Positions 1 through 12,909 of a stretch of 64,000 nucleotides of DNA are shown piece after piece (position 1 is the first letter of the stretch; each line of letters opens with the position of its first letter). The DNA is from Trichoplax sp. H2 (taxonomy: Eukaryota > Placozoa > Uniplacotomia > Trichoplacea). The translations under genes and the position numbers were made by a program. The notes under the pieces are model-generated. The model did not search any database. It worked only from the letters and a program-made list of their open reading frames with translations, and was not told the origin of the DNA. The DNA lies in the NCBI GenBank assembly GCA_003344405.1, contig NOWV01000045.1, positions 62,001-126,000 of the forward strand. Direction: 5' to 3'.

Positions 1-3000
1 AATTCGTTCTTCACGGCTATTTGTATTAACTTCATTCTCGTTACTTGTTTTCGACATAGCTGGCATTCCATGAGGATCGCTTGATCGAGGTCCATGCATG
101 CCATGATTAGCAACTTTACCTTTCATTTCATTCAAAGCAGATTCAGATGCAGCAGTATTCCTAATAAGAGTAGAGCAATTGCGCAGATTTGGCATCGATT
201 CGCGAAGTTCAACCCCATTCCTGTGGTTATGAATACTGTTAAAACTATCGAAAATTGTTGATGCAGTCGCATAGCCTTGATCCATATCTACAACAGTGAA
301 AATCGAGTAAATTATTTTAAATAGTAAATCATAAAATTTTGTATAAGACAAGTCATACTTAGATAGATACAGTATACACATACTGCAACATATGTTATAT
401 AAAGTTTTTACGATTTTGAAATTTCAGTTAGCTCTACAAAAGTTGAGCTAAACTTTAACATTATAAGGCATATTAAGCACTAATTCTTCTAGCATGTCTA
501 GAGTGCGAACAGCTAAAAGATACTATTTATAATAAACTTACCAATAAACTACCTATAATTGATCATTATAAATAAACTGTAAACAGAGTATTATAGCACC
601 AGTATTAAACAGTCACATAATCATTATCGTAACTATTGTAATTGGTTAACAATGAAGACATTTTAAAGTACGTACTAAAAAGTTGTTTAAATCAATCGTA
701 TCGAGAATTCATGATAACTTTTTCTCATTATGGAGTTAGTATTCACCTTGGACTATCTGTAAACTTTTATTTTCCACAGAACTTCTGTCAAGCCTGTCCA
801 ACCAATACGATAAACAATTTCTTTCCTCTTTAAGGAACGCAGGATGTACTGTTGCAAGTGATAATAATTGGCGACATTTTGGCAAATATTTTCCTTTTTC
901 TATTGAATGTAAGATTAGTCTTGGTATAATCCGTAGATATTCTCTTCGCACATCACTTGCCCCCGGACGTAAGAGTGGTAAATGGGCAAGTAACTGGTTC
1001 AAGGCATTTTCCATTGTTTCCCGACGCAATTGGCTTAGGAATTCTAATAGCAAAAAGTTCATATTGTCAGTTACACTAATGTGAAATAGTAATCCTTTAT
1101 TTAGAATACATGTATCGCCTGATACGTGTACGTTAGATGATATATTAATCCAATCCTGCTATCCTAGTGATTACGAAATTTCAAAATCAGCTAGCCCAAG
1201 GCATCAACAATTATGCTACATTACGTAAGACATTGTTCTTCATGATTAAAAATAGGTTACTGTTAACCCTTAAAATATTCATCTATGGCGGCTACATTAT
1301 TAGGAAAGCTGAGAATATCAAAATTTAAGATGAATAGCAACTTTTACTTCCATTTATATAACTAATTTGCCTTAAATCACATTGCCAGTCAGTAACCCGA
1401 CAGCCATTTGACTAGCCCTAATTTATTATAGGCAAGTTGACGATGTTGCGTATTGTAAATTACAAACGAATGTGCCACCTTGTGTAGCATAAAAATAACT
1501 TCCTCTGTTCAGTAGTCTTTGTCGTTTAGTATTCCATAAAACTACGAATCACAATAATTTATGCGTATTCAGTCGTTCCAAAGTCTTGCACTATTCGTAA
1601 ATAGCAAAGTAAAATGGAATATCGACATTGGTGCAATAGTGTCAGCTACAGTAGTAATGTATGTAGAGAGAGAGATGCTTAAATAACATATACGCGTATT
1701 AGCATCAAATTCTTCCCATTATTACAAAGAAAATAGACAATACTAAATGTTGAAATATTTTTTTCGATAGCATAGAACTTCTTTAATCTTTAAAAAGAGT
1801 TTATTATTATCGAAAACGGTACCCAATATCTATGATAGAAACCGAGAGCCACTAACTCTATGTTTTTATTATAATTCAAGAGCATTAGCAATTTAGAGAA
1901 TAGCTAAAACTTCTTTCAAAAATGTCCAGCAGTTTACAGTAATAGCAAAATGACCGATGACAGACTACAGGACAGGGCGAGAGTTCTTTACGTGAGTCAT
2001 AACCTAAATTAACGATTTTAACCCCCGTTGAGAGAGTCAACCAATAAGTATTGTATAGTATAATTAATGAGAACTGCATTAGTGGATAGCAATCTTAGTA
2101 AGTGACGATGGAAATAATATTATGCACATCACACCTAGCAAATGTTATTTAGATAGCTTTTATATGATCTCAGTTGTCGTTGATAGATTTCTATCATCAC
2201 TAGGATGCAAGTAATACTGGCATTCTGATCTGGTCAATAACAAGATTACCATAATTCATCGTAAATTGCTATATGAGTAGAATCTAACTTTGTCATAATC
2301 AAGTTGAGCAAACTGTGATTTGATTAACCAGATCAGCAGGAAGCCATTTTGAATACGCGTTCTGCGTATACTAGCATTGAATGCATTTATCTTTTCTTTT
2401 CCCTCATTTATCATCTATAAGAATAACTTGCTGTCATTGCAATTAATAAGTCTCGGCTGCACATAGTACAGCCGATTGTTAGGCCAGTTTACGTGAACTA
2501 CATACTAATTACATGATGCTACATCGTGCAGTAATTTTCATGATGTAAAATTATAAAATGTACGGTATATTTTTTGAAGATTGTATAGTATCTGCACTGC
2601 ATTATATGAAGGTAGAATTTTCGTTTTTTTGTCTGACTATTACTGCATCCTGTTCAAAGTACAAATATATGACTCATGCAGTTTCAATATAAATGCACTC
2701 GCATCAAGTATCCAACTTTGAACTCATAATTACTAACCCCTACAGTAGGTCATCAAACTTTTAATAAGCTCGTTCATCCTCATTTTAGAGCAGTTCTTGA
2801 TATCGACCAACTATGCGTCCATTAAATTATTACCATTTGTCAGTAACACAACTAGTAGACTAGTTTACTGCAGTACGTCCTTGCTTCGTCAGCATAAATA
2901 ATACTGCACATCCTGCACTGTAATAATAAACTCTTTTACTGTAATGTTCTTAGTTTGTAGTAGTACCCCAAATGAAAAAGTATTCTACTATAATACAAAG

Positions 3001-4351
3001 TTTACGAGGGTCAACCGTGTGTATAAGACTTAAGATTATAGCACAATTTGGAAATTTCAGTATCTCAGGGAATAAATACAAATTGCATACATGAAATTTA
3101 CCACAGCACAGATTCATATCGACAATAGTTGTGATTAATTTTTGCTTTTACAGTACAGCGAAGGTAGAAAATTTATTTCTAGTGTGTGGCATGTCAGGTG
3201 GTGCATGATCATTAACATAATTATTATATATTAATAAAAAGCAAAATTAAAGTAGAGATACACTAGATGACTGCTATAGACATATGCAGACTTCAAACTT
3301 TAGTCTTGACTGTAAGGTCATAATTGTTTTCAAATTATCACTCTGGTAATGTGTCTAATGACCCGCAATTTGTCAAAGAACTGCAGAAAACACTATATGG
3401 CAGAGTATGGTGTTTATTTGTGCAATCTAAGTGCGCCACCGCATCTTTTGTTCTAACCATATGAGATTGGAACAGAAATACGAATAACACAGCATCTGTG
3501 CGGTATGGTAGATGTAGTCGTATGTAAATACGTAACTGTCTACGAATCATGACTGAATCTAAGCAATTTTTATAGTCCGCGTATATAGTCTAATCCCTGT
3601 ACCATCACAATATACAGTAGAAATCGATCCTAATCTTGATGACAAAAGCCACTGAGTGTTAAAAGGCAGCGAAGGCAGTTATACTACATTACTGTCATAG
3701 CACTAAATCGCAATGACTACTAGATCATTGAAGCGCACTAAGTTCAAGATTTCAAAGGATAGTCGATATTTGCCATATATGTACACTTCAAATCTATGTA
3801 CCGTCCAAAAAAGACTATATGCAAAGACAGACACAGTATTTTCATACTTTCAGGCAAAGTAAATAAAAATAAATAATAATAATAATAATTAATTGATAAA
3901 TACAGTACTGTACATGTAGAATGGGACATTCTACTAACAAATGGGATCCAATACTAGGATCATCGTCTATAACCACTATTATTCAATAATTATAATATTA
4001 TCAAGTGAAGAAATCAATGGAAAAAAATGGAGAGAATAACCCTAGTGTAACAGCTAGTAGCAACGAGAACTAACCGGTGCTATTGGCTTCGCGTTCAAGG
4101 CACTGAATTTCTATTGAATCTTCGAATGTATTCTGGATGACCAAGCTAAGGAATCTTGCCTGCGTTGAAGTGATACGGGTCAATAACGAGTAGAGGGCTA
4201 TTGTTTGTTCGCAGAGGTTCCAATTGGAAAACCAGCCAGCTAACATACTAATTTGATCGCCAAACTGAGAAGGATCCATAACGACTGTCATTGAAAGAGA
4301 ATCCATGTCAGTTAGTTTTCCAATCGCCACTAAGCACTGCAAAGCAGACAT
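1..4351 (-). CDS. SAMD4: Smaug/SAMD4 homologue, 5' part (PHAT region), truncated by window edge
   Basis: Three exons are visible: 4075-4351, 747-1043 and 1-287 (open to the edge), all joined in phase 1. Smaug proteins bind SRE hairpins in mRNAs through a SAM domain and recruit deadenylation and repression factors in the cytoplasm. Exon 1 encodes the signature N-terminus (DQISMLAGWF, then CEQTIALYSLL, TQARFL and LEREANS). Exon 2 encodes the helical PHAT-associated region (LLAHLPLLRPG, DVRREY, CRQLLSLATVHPAF, LSYWLDRLD). Exon 3 is a low-complexity Ser/Asn/Met-rich linker. The SAM domain should lie left of the window and is not seen. The first ATG is at 4351, but several downstream Met codons (to MDPSQ at about residue 25) could be used, and related proteins start close to the latter. 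A truncated tandem copy of the first exon lies just upstream. The family call is firm; the orthologue symbol is by family similarity. Confidence 0.9.
1044..4074 (-). other. Smaug intron 1 (3.0 kb)
   Basis: This large intron lies between the exon 1 donor (GTTAGT at 4074) and the acceptor at 1044-1045. It is AT-rich with a short (TAA)n-like tract near 3870-3890. I see no exon, RNA gene or mobile element with recognisable ends in it. Confidence 0.7.
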
Positions 4352-4785
4352 TAAATAGAGGGTAACAAAATTTTAAGGGGTTGTCAAACCCTAGAGGTTC
4401 GAGTACAGTGTACAGTGTACAGTATTGCACAGTGTGTACTGTAGCTAATGTACTGTACTGTCATACTGTAATCGTCGTCAAAGTGGAGTTGACGAGTACA
4501 GTAGTACAGCCAGCTAACATACTAATTTGATCGCCAAACTGAGAAGGATCCATTACGACTGTCATTGAAAGAGGATCCATGTCAGTAAGTCTTCCAATTG
4601 TCACTAAGTACTGCAAAGCAGACATTGAATAGAGGGTAACAAAATTCTGAAGGGTTGTCAAACCCTAGTGGTTCGAGTACAGTGTACAGTGTACAGTACT
4701 GTACAGTACGTACTGTAGCTAGTGTACTGTACTGTCATACTGTAATCGTCGTCAAAGTGGAATTGACGCGTACAGTATGTGTCAC
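4233..4785. repeat. Tandem duplication (about 274 bp x2) of Smaug exon 1 5' half plus flank
   Basis: Copy 1 (4233-4506) contains the first part of Smaug exon 1 and its upstream DNA. Copy 2 (4507 to about 4785) repeats it with roughly ten to twelve differences in the first 175 bases. Copy 2 keeps the ATG and the reading frame from MSALQ to SMLAG, then breaks at the duplication joint. It therefore lacks the rest of the exon and its splice donor. Both copies end in GTAC-rich palindromic repeats. Confidence 0.9.
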
Positions 4786-4795
4786 ATACAGTACA
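4400..4795. repeat. GTAC-centred palindromic repeat clusters (two duplicated blocks)
   Basis: Dense runs of TGTACTGTAC, GTACAGTAC and ACTGTACAGT occur at about 4400-4500 and 4672-4795, immediately upstream of the Smaug start. The same motif family recurs upstream of other genes in the window. Confidence 0.85.
4461..4623 (-). pseudogene. Truncated duplicate of Smaug exon 1
   Basis: This reads as the copy-2 counterpart of Smaug residues 1-40 (ATG near 4623), after which the frame runs into the unrelated GTAC repeat and stops. Because it lies 5' of the real exon, it could be transcribed as leader sequence carrying an upstream ATG. It has no donor site and cannot encode the PHAT region. Confidence 0.75.
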
Positions 4796-5591
4796 ACACA
4801 GACAGCTGCAGACTCTGAGTGTGGAACTGTCGAAAATTACTGTACTGAGGAGATAATCTACTCATTTAGAACGTCAGACCATTCTATAAGGACAAACCTA
4901 CTGTATGGGTACGTTTGCCTCCAATATTGAAAAAGCAAATAAAGGAATTATTGAAAGCTCGGCATGAAAATATTATACTACTTGCCTTGACGGTTGAAGA
5001 AATGTGAACTAATCAAGGAGGAATATTTCGGTTTTAATTTTTGAAAAAGGATAAAAGAGTAAAGTTGCTATATACGCCTATGCCCTATCAACGACAGGTG
5101 ATTTACGACCGTGAAATACAGTAGTTTCCAGTCCATGCTATGCTATGATACTGTGTTGAAGTGACGTAATATCAGGCACCAATCGTTGGGTCAACGTTGA
5201 TTGTATATTTACGAAACTACAGTATCTCTTTCTTGGTCAGTCGATCAAATCTCTACTAGGCTAGTACCATGCTAAACAAACTTGCCAATTTATTTACGTA
5301 GTACAACATAAATCATTTTCTACGCTTGATCAAGACAGATATCTTTGCAGGAATGGAACTGATTTTAATAACGGACAGTACAGTGTACTCCATTGAAAGT
5401 ATGACCCCAATACTGTATGGCAAAAGTAGGCAGTGCCAGCAACTGGCTTAACACAGATACTGATTACTGATTGCTGTAGTTCATTGATATTTCAATAAAT
5501 GGAACTATTGAAGGTAAAAGACTATACATGATAACTTCCAAGCACTCCTAAATTGATCCACTTTAATCCTATCCGGTAGCAATAGAATCTT
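4796..5591. other. Intergenic DNA, no gene seen
   Basis: The stretch holds scattered single copies of the GTACAGTGTAC motif (near 5378-5390). No exon with convincing splice sites was found. Confidence 0.5.
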
Positions 5592-6093
5592 TCAAACGGA
5601 TGATCTATGCTCACTGTAGGATTAGGATTGCAAGATTTGTAGTACCTGCGTTCCAAAACTAATGATAACTGCATATTGGAATTGTGATTGGAAACAGTTA
5701 ACCTACAGGGTTTACCAAAATTTACCTGATAGCTGACGTCTGAAAGTTAACCTGCAAGAAAGGAAAATATGTTCTAGTCCACAAGTAGCGACCAGCTAGC
5801 AGATCAATGCTATGGCACCGTAATATTGTATTGGGTGGTGACCGGCGCTGGGCGTTCAATATCCAATTGCTTGTCCAGTAGAGTGCATCTACAGTATTGT
5901 TAATGAAAGTTAATTTATCCAATTCGTATTTAACGGCAACTCTTTGAGGAGATACTGGTAACTTTTGCTTTGGTGTCCGTACAGTTTGTAGGTTGCGGCG
6001 TTGATTAGTCGACAGAATTACTTCTATACCGGCACTTTCTACCCCTTGTGTTTTAGAATTGAAGCTGTCGGCTTCCTCGATTTCGCTGAGATG
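5592..6093 (-). CDS. Putative 3' exons of an unrecognised protein gene (5' end not found)
   Basis: An unusually long open reading stretch runs from just after a TGA near 6094 down to 5726 and ends at a good donor (AG|GTAAAT). It can be joined in phase to 5646-5702 and then to 5592-5613, which ends in TGA. The predicted tail is about 145 residues, with a basic proline-containing start (RTPKQKLPVSPQR) followed by a hydrophobic/aromatic region (NNTVDALYW, LLAGRYLW, YFPFLQVNF, MQLSLVLE). I do not recognise the family. There is no in-frame ATG in the first exon, so at least one upstream exon is required; a possible acceptor is at about 6087. A GTAC-repeat cluster lies just upstream (6204-6322), as at other gene starts here. 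It may be a real short gene, a decaying one, or chance. Confidence 0.35.
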
Positions 6094-6203
6094 ATTTCAT
6101 CTCGGTATAGTATCGCAATTTTGTACGCTAAAAGGCTGCAGGGTCAACACTCCACACTCAATATCAGGTCAATATTATTCTGATTCGAGGGTAGTACCAG
6201 GTA

Positions 6204-6322
6204 CAATATGTCCAGTACAGTGTACAGTATTGTAACCGGGTACAGTTCATAGTACTGTACATTACAGTACACTTTACTGTAGTAGTCTTCTGTAGTTGTA
6301 CAGTACAGTACAGTATGACACA
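6204..6322. repeat. GTAC-centred palindromic repeat cluster
   Basis: Repeated CAGTACAGTGTACAG, AGTACTGTACATTACAG and TACAGTACAGTACAG units occupy about 120 bases. Open frames across it read as Tyr/Cys/Thr/Val-rich peptides and are artefacts of the repeat. Confidence 0.85.
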
Positions 6323-8305
6323 GTCCAATGGAAGCTTTTGTCATGGACTTCCAAAGAGAAAAGAAATCAATTTCACCAAATTTTACACAAAAACGATACT
6401 TTTATTCTCTGATAGGAATGACAGTTATGACTTGGAAGAATTTCCTTTTACAAGTCCTGCTCTATTTTTATGTGTGAGATGCAGAGAACTACTGTACTGT
6501 GCTTAGTCATGGACTACTAGTATTTTTTTCCAGTAGTTCATGGCTTGGTGTACTACTACTGGATGTATGAAAGTGAAATACCAACACTGACCCTTGTCTT
6601 TCAACAAAACTAATGCAATACCAGTATGCGAGTTGGTATTTGGAACATATCGCCCTTTACCATTAGTCTGTTACTCAGTTTTGTTACACTTTATTGTTGA
6701 ATCTCCTAACCCGGAATGAGGTAAAGTGTTCAATACAAATTTAGCTTTATGGTATACGTAATGACGAAATAAACTCATTCCATCGATTAATGCACTCCAC
6801 GATAAATAGAAAAAAGGCCCCTGCGGATGGGATGAGACTGATTATAAACTATACGTCTACAATACGATAATTAGAATGATAGAATTGCGCTAAATGGTAA
6901 CAGTACGTTTTAGATACGTTTGATGCGATTTGATAAAGTAAATGGATTTCAAGTATGAGCAGTTGGAAGTCAACACTGAAATATTTGATTACTGATAAGT
7001 ATTCTTATTTACCGGTAATAAATTGAATACATTAGCCGAAGTATCTCATTAAACTACGGTTACGTGTCCAGATGTACGCTTATAAAATATCCTAACTAAT
7101 ATACCACATAACATTCTTGAATTTCTATAATATAAATTGTAATTCAATTGTAATTTTTAACGGATATGCCTTTGTTTAAAGTATGCTATTTTTAACAGAT
7201 TTATATAATCGATCAATTTAAATTAAGAAAATATCATTTCATCCAATAAGACAGTACTCATGTATAAAATATCTCAAATTACATTTATCGGCATTATAAT
7301 CGATTTGCAATCATCACTATACATTATACAAGTATGTTTACAACTAGTAATGATAGGGTCGCCAGGCATAGTAATTAATAGTTTATTTTTCAAGATGCGA
7401 CATAAAGTACAATACAGCGTTATACGTAATTATTTTGGGTATTTATTTCATATACAGTGGTACCTCCTCAAAGTATCTACAGTAATTAGTATTGAGGGTA
7501 ATCATCAAAAATTGGCAATGACGTAATCAAAGATTCATCATGAAACAGTTGAAGAATGGTACACCATTCCTCAACTCAAGCTACAACAGCATAAACATTA
7601 TTATTATTGTTAATGATATAATTACCAGTCGTAATAAATGATACGAGGAACTGTAAAGCTTACTGAAAACCTAATTATTAGTAATCAGAGACTATGAGAA
7701 ATTGTCTTCTCATTACTGCATACATTTTTACAATTCACAAATCGAAAAGTTGCGCCTTTCAAAGCTAGATAATCATAGCTATATCTATCTCCTTTTAATG
7801 TTATACACGTATAGTATAATAAATCATATAGAGGTATTATACCGCCTTATTATAGTGATTTTATCATCAGCTACAATAGTATCACTTTGGCAGACTTTGT
7901 GATGTCACGATGCAACAGTCGTATTAGCACAATACTGTATTTACATATTTCAGACAAACAAAAATCACACACTAAGAAATTTCTAATAAATAATAAATCT
8001 ATCAATAATAGCAAACATAGCAGGTGGCTAAAGATTTGTAAAAACTGCGAAACTGGGATGATACTAGTGAGAAAGAAAGCATCAAATTGATCATTTGAGT
8101 CTTTAATATTACTAATTAACGGTAGCTATTTTATCAGCTGACAGCTTTAAATGGAAAGAATAACTTGCTACAACAGCCGGCAACACTGAATTTGCTCCTG
8201 CTTTGAGTTATAACTTTCAACGTTAACTTATGCTTTATAAGTTCAGTAATAAAATTGAAATATAATATCACCTATTCAACGAAAACAATTCCTTATCGTG
8301 AAATG
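6323..8305. other. Intergenic DNA between the putative gene and BBS8, no gene seen
   Basis: AT-rich sequence with short open frames that lack family resemblance or paired splice sites. I see no tRNA, rRNA or transposon signature. Confidence 0.5.
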
Positions 8306-11300
8306 TTATAATGCAGCAAAATGCTCTTTTAACTGTGACAGCAAATTTCGAGATTCAATATGATCCGTGAAGGAAGTAAGCGCCTTATTAACCGATACAT
8401 AGCTGCTATGCAAATCGCCAGACTACAAACATTCAATTAAATAAGAACAATATGTTGATTAGCAATAAAATAAATATGCTTCACGATACTTCTTACATTG
8501 CATAAAAATGCTTTTTTTAATTTACTGTATGAATAAATACTTTAAATTACATACCTTTTCAGCAAGTACACTAAAATTGTAATGTGGCTCGTACATATGT
8601 GATCCCAAAGAGGCAGCACTCTGAAAAAATGCTCTTGCCTATAATTATTTAAGATATTATATAGGTTTTACCGGTATATAAAAACCATTCACTGCTATTA
8701 TAACTTTAATTATTTAAGCAAAAAACCATGCATATCAAATTCTACTAAGTCTACGGTATCTACTGTAATCATAATCGATAATTACTCGACCTGCTCATTA
8801 TTTGCTTTTCTTAATTCTAAAACTCCAAGATTGTTATATGATTCAGCATGATTGTTATTCGATGTTAATGACAACTTAAAGCACTGATATGCTACAGTCA
8901 TATCACCTATTCCCTGTATTAAAAATAGAAAGAAGATATTGTATTATAATTGCTAATTTTTTGTTTTAAATAAATGTATCACTAGATACTAATTAATAAC
9001 TAACACATTAATACGTGCTTTTTTCGCTATAACTGATATGCTAAATCTATTGATGCCGACGGATTCATTCTAGTAGCTAAGTAATAGCATCTCAGCCACA
9101 ATAGTATTGCATTCAATTATACTACTTTGCAAAGTTTACTTTCATATCACGTAAAAGTAAATTTTCGCAATACTAGGATTTTAAAAGTAGTTTAAATTTT
9201 AGCAATACAAAAACGATATCATTAGTGATAACTAATAGCCCAAATTATAGTTACATTCTGTATAGACGTTTACAAACTATATTTGGATCGCATTTTTAAA
9301 AGGCGAAAATACAGCCGTCTAAGAATCATGATATTTGTATATGATTCGTAAAATGTAATTTTATTAATACTACACATATGATAAGATATCGATCTTATCT
9401 TTAGTTTTGTGGTTGAATTTTCGTACCAAGGCTACATGGCCAAGATTATACCAAACATCATCCATTTCTTCATCCGATGCTAATTGTAGTGCTCGCTCAA
9501 AACAATTTAATGTCATATCATATTGTTGAGCATAAAAGCAGCACAAGCCAAGATTATTGAAGAGTTGTGTATTATAAACTCCCATTTGTAATAACCGTCT
9601 GAATGAAAAGATAGAAAAATGATTATGAACAATTTTGCATAATGGGTATAAAAGTAGCTTTCAGTAGTACTAAGATTCTTAATTAGTATACTGATATGTT
9701 TATAATTTTATGCTGTTTCAAAATGAAATATACCGAGAGAGGTAGATCAACACGCATATAAACATCAAATCTTTATGTCTGTCTCACGCAAGTTTAAGTA
9801 AAGCAAAGAGACTGTAGATACAAGACAATTTGAATTATATTACAATAAGCTACTGCTAACGCCTTATAAACTACCCATCTATCCGTAACACTAATCATAA
9901 TCTTAACACATTACGGCATCATTGATATTGCTGCTTTACAAGAGTGGAGTAAATAACAAATTGCGCTATTGCGGTCTTTAGTGTTATCGAGCTATCTATA
10001 GCCATAATTTTAAAACGATATAAATAAATTAAGAATAAAGGGCCATGATGGCTATACCTGAAAAATCTTAACGCAATTTCTGGTTGATCTGAGTAAAAAT
10101 GATTGGTAGCTATACAAGCAATAGCTTCGACATGGGTATTGTCATGATGCAAGACTGATTTGTAATATTTAACAGCACTCGTCAAATCATTAATTCCCTA
10201 AATTGAAAAATAAATTGATTCTATGTAAGTAAAATCAATCTTTAAAACTCATGACAAACTTGTGCTCATTTTACCTCATAAATTCGAGCAATTCCCGTCA
10301 ATAATGTGCTTTCTCCTGGAAAAACTTCGATTCCCTATTCATTAAGGAAAATATATTAAATTTTACGATCTCCGTACGTAAAACATGTAATAAAATCTTG
10401 CTAGGCAACATTTTACTGACCTTATTAAATACTTCTAGAGCCTTTTGCGGTTGATCAAGACGAACATAGACCTTGGCCAAGTATAAAAATGTATCTACCA
10501 TATCAATCATATTTAAAGCCGACTTAAATTGCTTTTCTGCTTCACGTAACAATCCTAGCCTATTGCAAATAATAAAAAAATTTCATTAAGATAGATCTCA
10601 CATTATTTAGCGTTAACGCATTAATAGCATCTTTGATTTCTGATTAATTGACATGAAAGTATATTAGATATGAAAGATACCTGTAATAACACTTTCCTAA
10701 TTGGACTTTCCACCACCAATCCTTAAACTGGCACGCCTCAGTGGTTAAAGCTGCTAACTCCAAAGCCTATTACAAATGAGACAAAATTTAAGTTCTTTTC
10801 CGTTATTATCGTCTGCTAAATACAGCATAAATCAATATGAAAACTTACGCTACGTATATCGTTCTCATGATGAAATAGATATTCGAAAAGAACCTATAAC
10901 ATAAATATTTAGATACACCATGAGATATAGTTATCGTTATGTATGAAGCATTTCTGAATTATATCTTTATCAGATTGCTTTACTTTGCTAAGATTTGGTC
11001 TGCTTGCATATTTTGATAAATTCAAACGAGCTACATTGATAAAAGGCCCATCCGGTTGTGATAACATTGATGCCTATGTGTGACAATAGAATAAAATCGT
11101 AGATCGTCAAATCATTTCATATGTCGTCATAGGTTCTAAAATAAGCTAATAAACGTTTACATCTAGTAATGATATTTTCGTACCGTTCCAAGCCTTACAT
11201 AGCGACCAGAAGCACTAGTAACTGGTCTAAAGTATTAGTCATGTATAGGAACTGTATTAGTCGATCAAACGATACAGCTAATAAAAAATATCAGTAATAA

Positions 11301-12510
11301 ATTATAAACAAATCTATAAGAGAGACCTTGCAGTATGTGCTGTTCTTGGTGTCCGTATTGCTTGTTCCATTGTGCCTGGTCGGCCACCTTGAGTACCTGG
11401 CCTTAGAAACCCACTTAGTGGCCTACCTGATTGAGTTGTCGGCCGTACGCTTGGGCTCGGGCCACCAGAACTTGTTGTAGGTTTATTAAATGATGTCCCT
11501 GGCCCTTTTAATTGCATAAATTGGAAATTATCCATTTTTGAATAAATTAAGAAATTTAACACACTGACCTATACGATGACTAAAGTAGCATTACAGTAGT
11601 TATCGAATTTTACATTAGAAAGAATTAATTTCAACTCTACGATAATATTCCAATAAAAGTAGCTATATTTCTCGTTATAGTATTCTCTTGTTTACAGCTG
11701 AGATACAGGTATAACATAATGTAAAAGTTTATATTACTTGCGACTTTTGCTATAGCATTGTCATCCATTAACATCTCAGCGATTCCTTCTTCATCATAAT
11801 CAACTTCATCTACATAAACTTGTTCTGTAAGCGCGCGGGCCTTTAAATACCAGAAAGCCTTTCAAAAATCAAGAATAACAGTCCATATTTCATTAAGTGT
11901 TCACTATGTACGTACATAAAATAAATGTACGCTTATAATTTCCACATATAGTAAATATGCATTAAGAAATTATATGAAGTGATAATTAAACCTGCTTAGC
12001 TTTACGAAAGATAATCTGTTAATTAGGTTTACTGTACGATTACATCGTCAAGCTACATAGTTGCATGCAAACTAGATTAATCAACAAATAATATGGAAAC
12101 AAGCGTAGATACGCAAACTAAAGGCTATGATATACTTCTAAAACCGCGTTTAAAGAACTACTTCTCTGTTCTTCTTACTGTACTGTAAATGATCTACTAG
12201 CACCTGATCCAACTATTATGATACAGTACTACTCAACATTATGAAGATTTGAATTATTTGGATATCGAAATTCGTGTTTATCACAGCTTTATTCTCAAAT
12301 TGTCGCTACCTCATCGACGACGATTACTGATGAACTCAATACAAAATAACAAACTTAAGAGCAGATTTTTATAGCAGTATTATATTATCTCTATCATAAT
12401 ATCCCTACTTGTTCATACGGATTTTTTTGCAAGACTTTATTGCAGAGTTCGACGCAATCATCAAAGCGTCGACGTCGAAAGTAACTATTAGCGAGAAATA
12501 GCGGATCCAT
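8306..12510 (-). CDS. TTC8: BBSome subunit BBS8 / TTC8
   Basis: The complete model has 14 exons and 499 aa: 12409-12510, 11738-11858, 11327-11504, 11184-11226, 10984-11073, 10849-10893, 10681-10766, 10421-10559, 10275-10334, 10058-10197, 9427-9598, 8791-8913, 8555-8638, 8306-8422. BBS8 is a TPR subunit of the BBSome coat, which moves membrane proteins in and out of cilia. The N-terminus (SYFRRRRFDDC, residues 9-19), the Gly/Pro/Thr-rich linker with GRPGTMEQAIRTPRTAHTAR (about 110-134) and the TPR stretch are all present (DWWWKVQLGKCYYR about 208-221, NTHVEAIACIATNHFYSDQP about 303-322, NNLGLCCFYAQQYD about 346-359). The protein ends KEHFAAL. Every junction keeps phase and the length matches human TTC8 (about 500-540 aa). 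The ATG at 12510 follows a poly-A/T run and begins MDPLFLANSYFRRR, as expected. It is divergently paired with AAR2, with 399 bases between the ATGs. It implies a ciliated organism. Confidence 0.96.
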
Positions 12511-12909
12511 TTTTTTTTTTTATTAACAGTTAGTATCTAGGAAACCAACGGAGACTAAAGCCAATCAATGTACAGTACTGTACTGTACCATGCATTTAAA
12601 TCAGCGCAGTATTTTTCATACTGTACCCTGTATATCTTGCTATACGCCATAAACTGTACTAACCCACTGTAAAATCCCAGGTTTGTTTGGCCTGTATTGT
12701 ACTGTACAGTATTAATGCAATGCACTGTACTGTACAGTACAATACAGTACTGTACCAAGGACTACTAAACACTGTAAATCCCGCATACAGTATACTGTAC
12801 AGTAAACTTTAACCTTATACTGTACACATATTACTAACTAACTATTACTAACCATAACTTATACAAAGTGAATAAAATTTGCCCAAAATCTTGCATTTCC
12901 AGCTCAGTC
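12511..12909. promoter_or_regulatory. Bidirectional promoter region BBS8 / AAR2 with GTAC palindromes
   Basis: Only 399 bases separate the two divergent start codons. Most of the middle (12569-12826) is made of TGTACTGTAC and GTACAGTAC palindromes, including ACTGTACTGTACAGTAC at about 12724-12740. Both genes must be driven from here or share it. Confidence 0.65.
12569..12826. repeat. GTAC-centred palindromic repeat cluster
   Basis: Several perfect palindromes of the type TACTGTACAGTA are interspersed with non-repeated DNA across about 260 bases between two gene starts. Confidence 0.85.

Noticed and set aside
642-833. Plus-strand open frame
   Set aside because: It overlaps Smaug exon 2 antisense and has no support of its own.
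4385-4400. tRNA B-box-like GGTTCGAG, repeated near 4670
   Set aside because: No A box, no cloverleaf pairing and no acceptor stem. It is simply part of the Smaug-flank duplication.
12868-12909. Longer AAR2 start
   Set aside because: The upstream codon is GTG and the added residues do not resemble AAR2. The ATG at 12910 gives the conserved MDP start.
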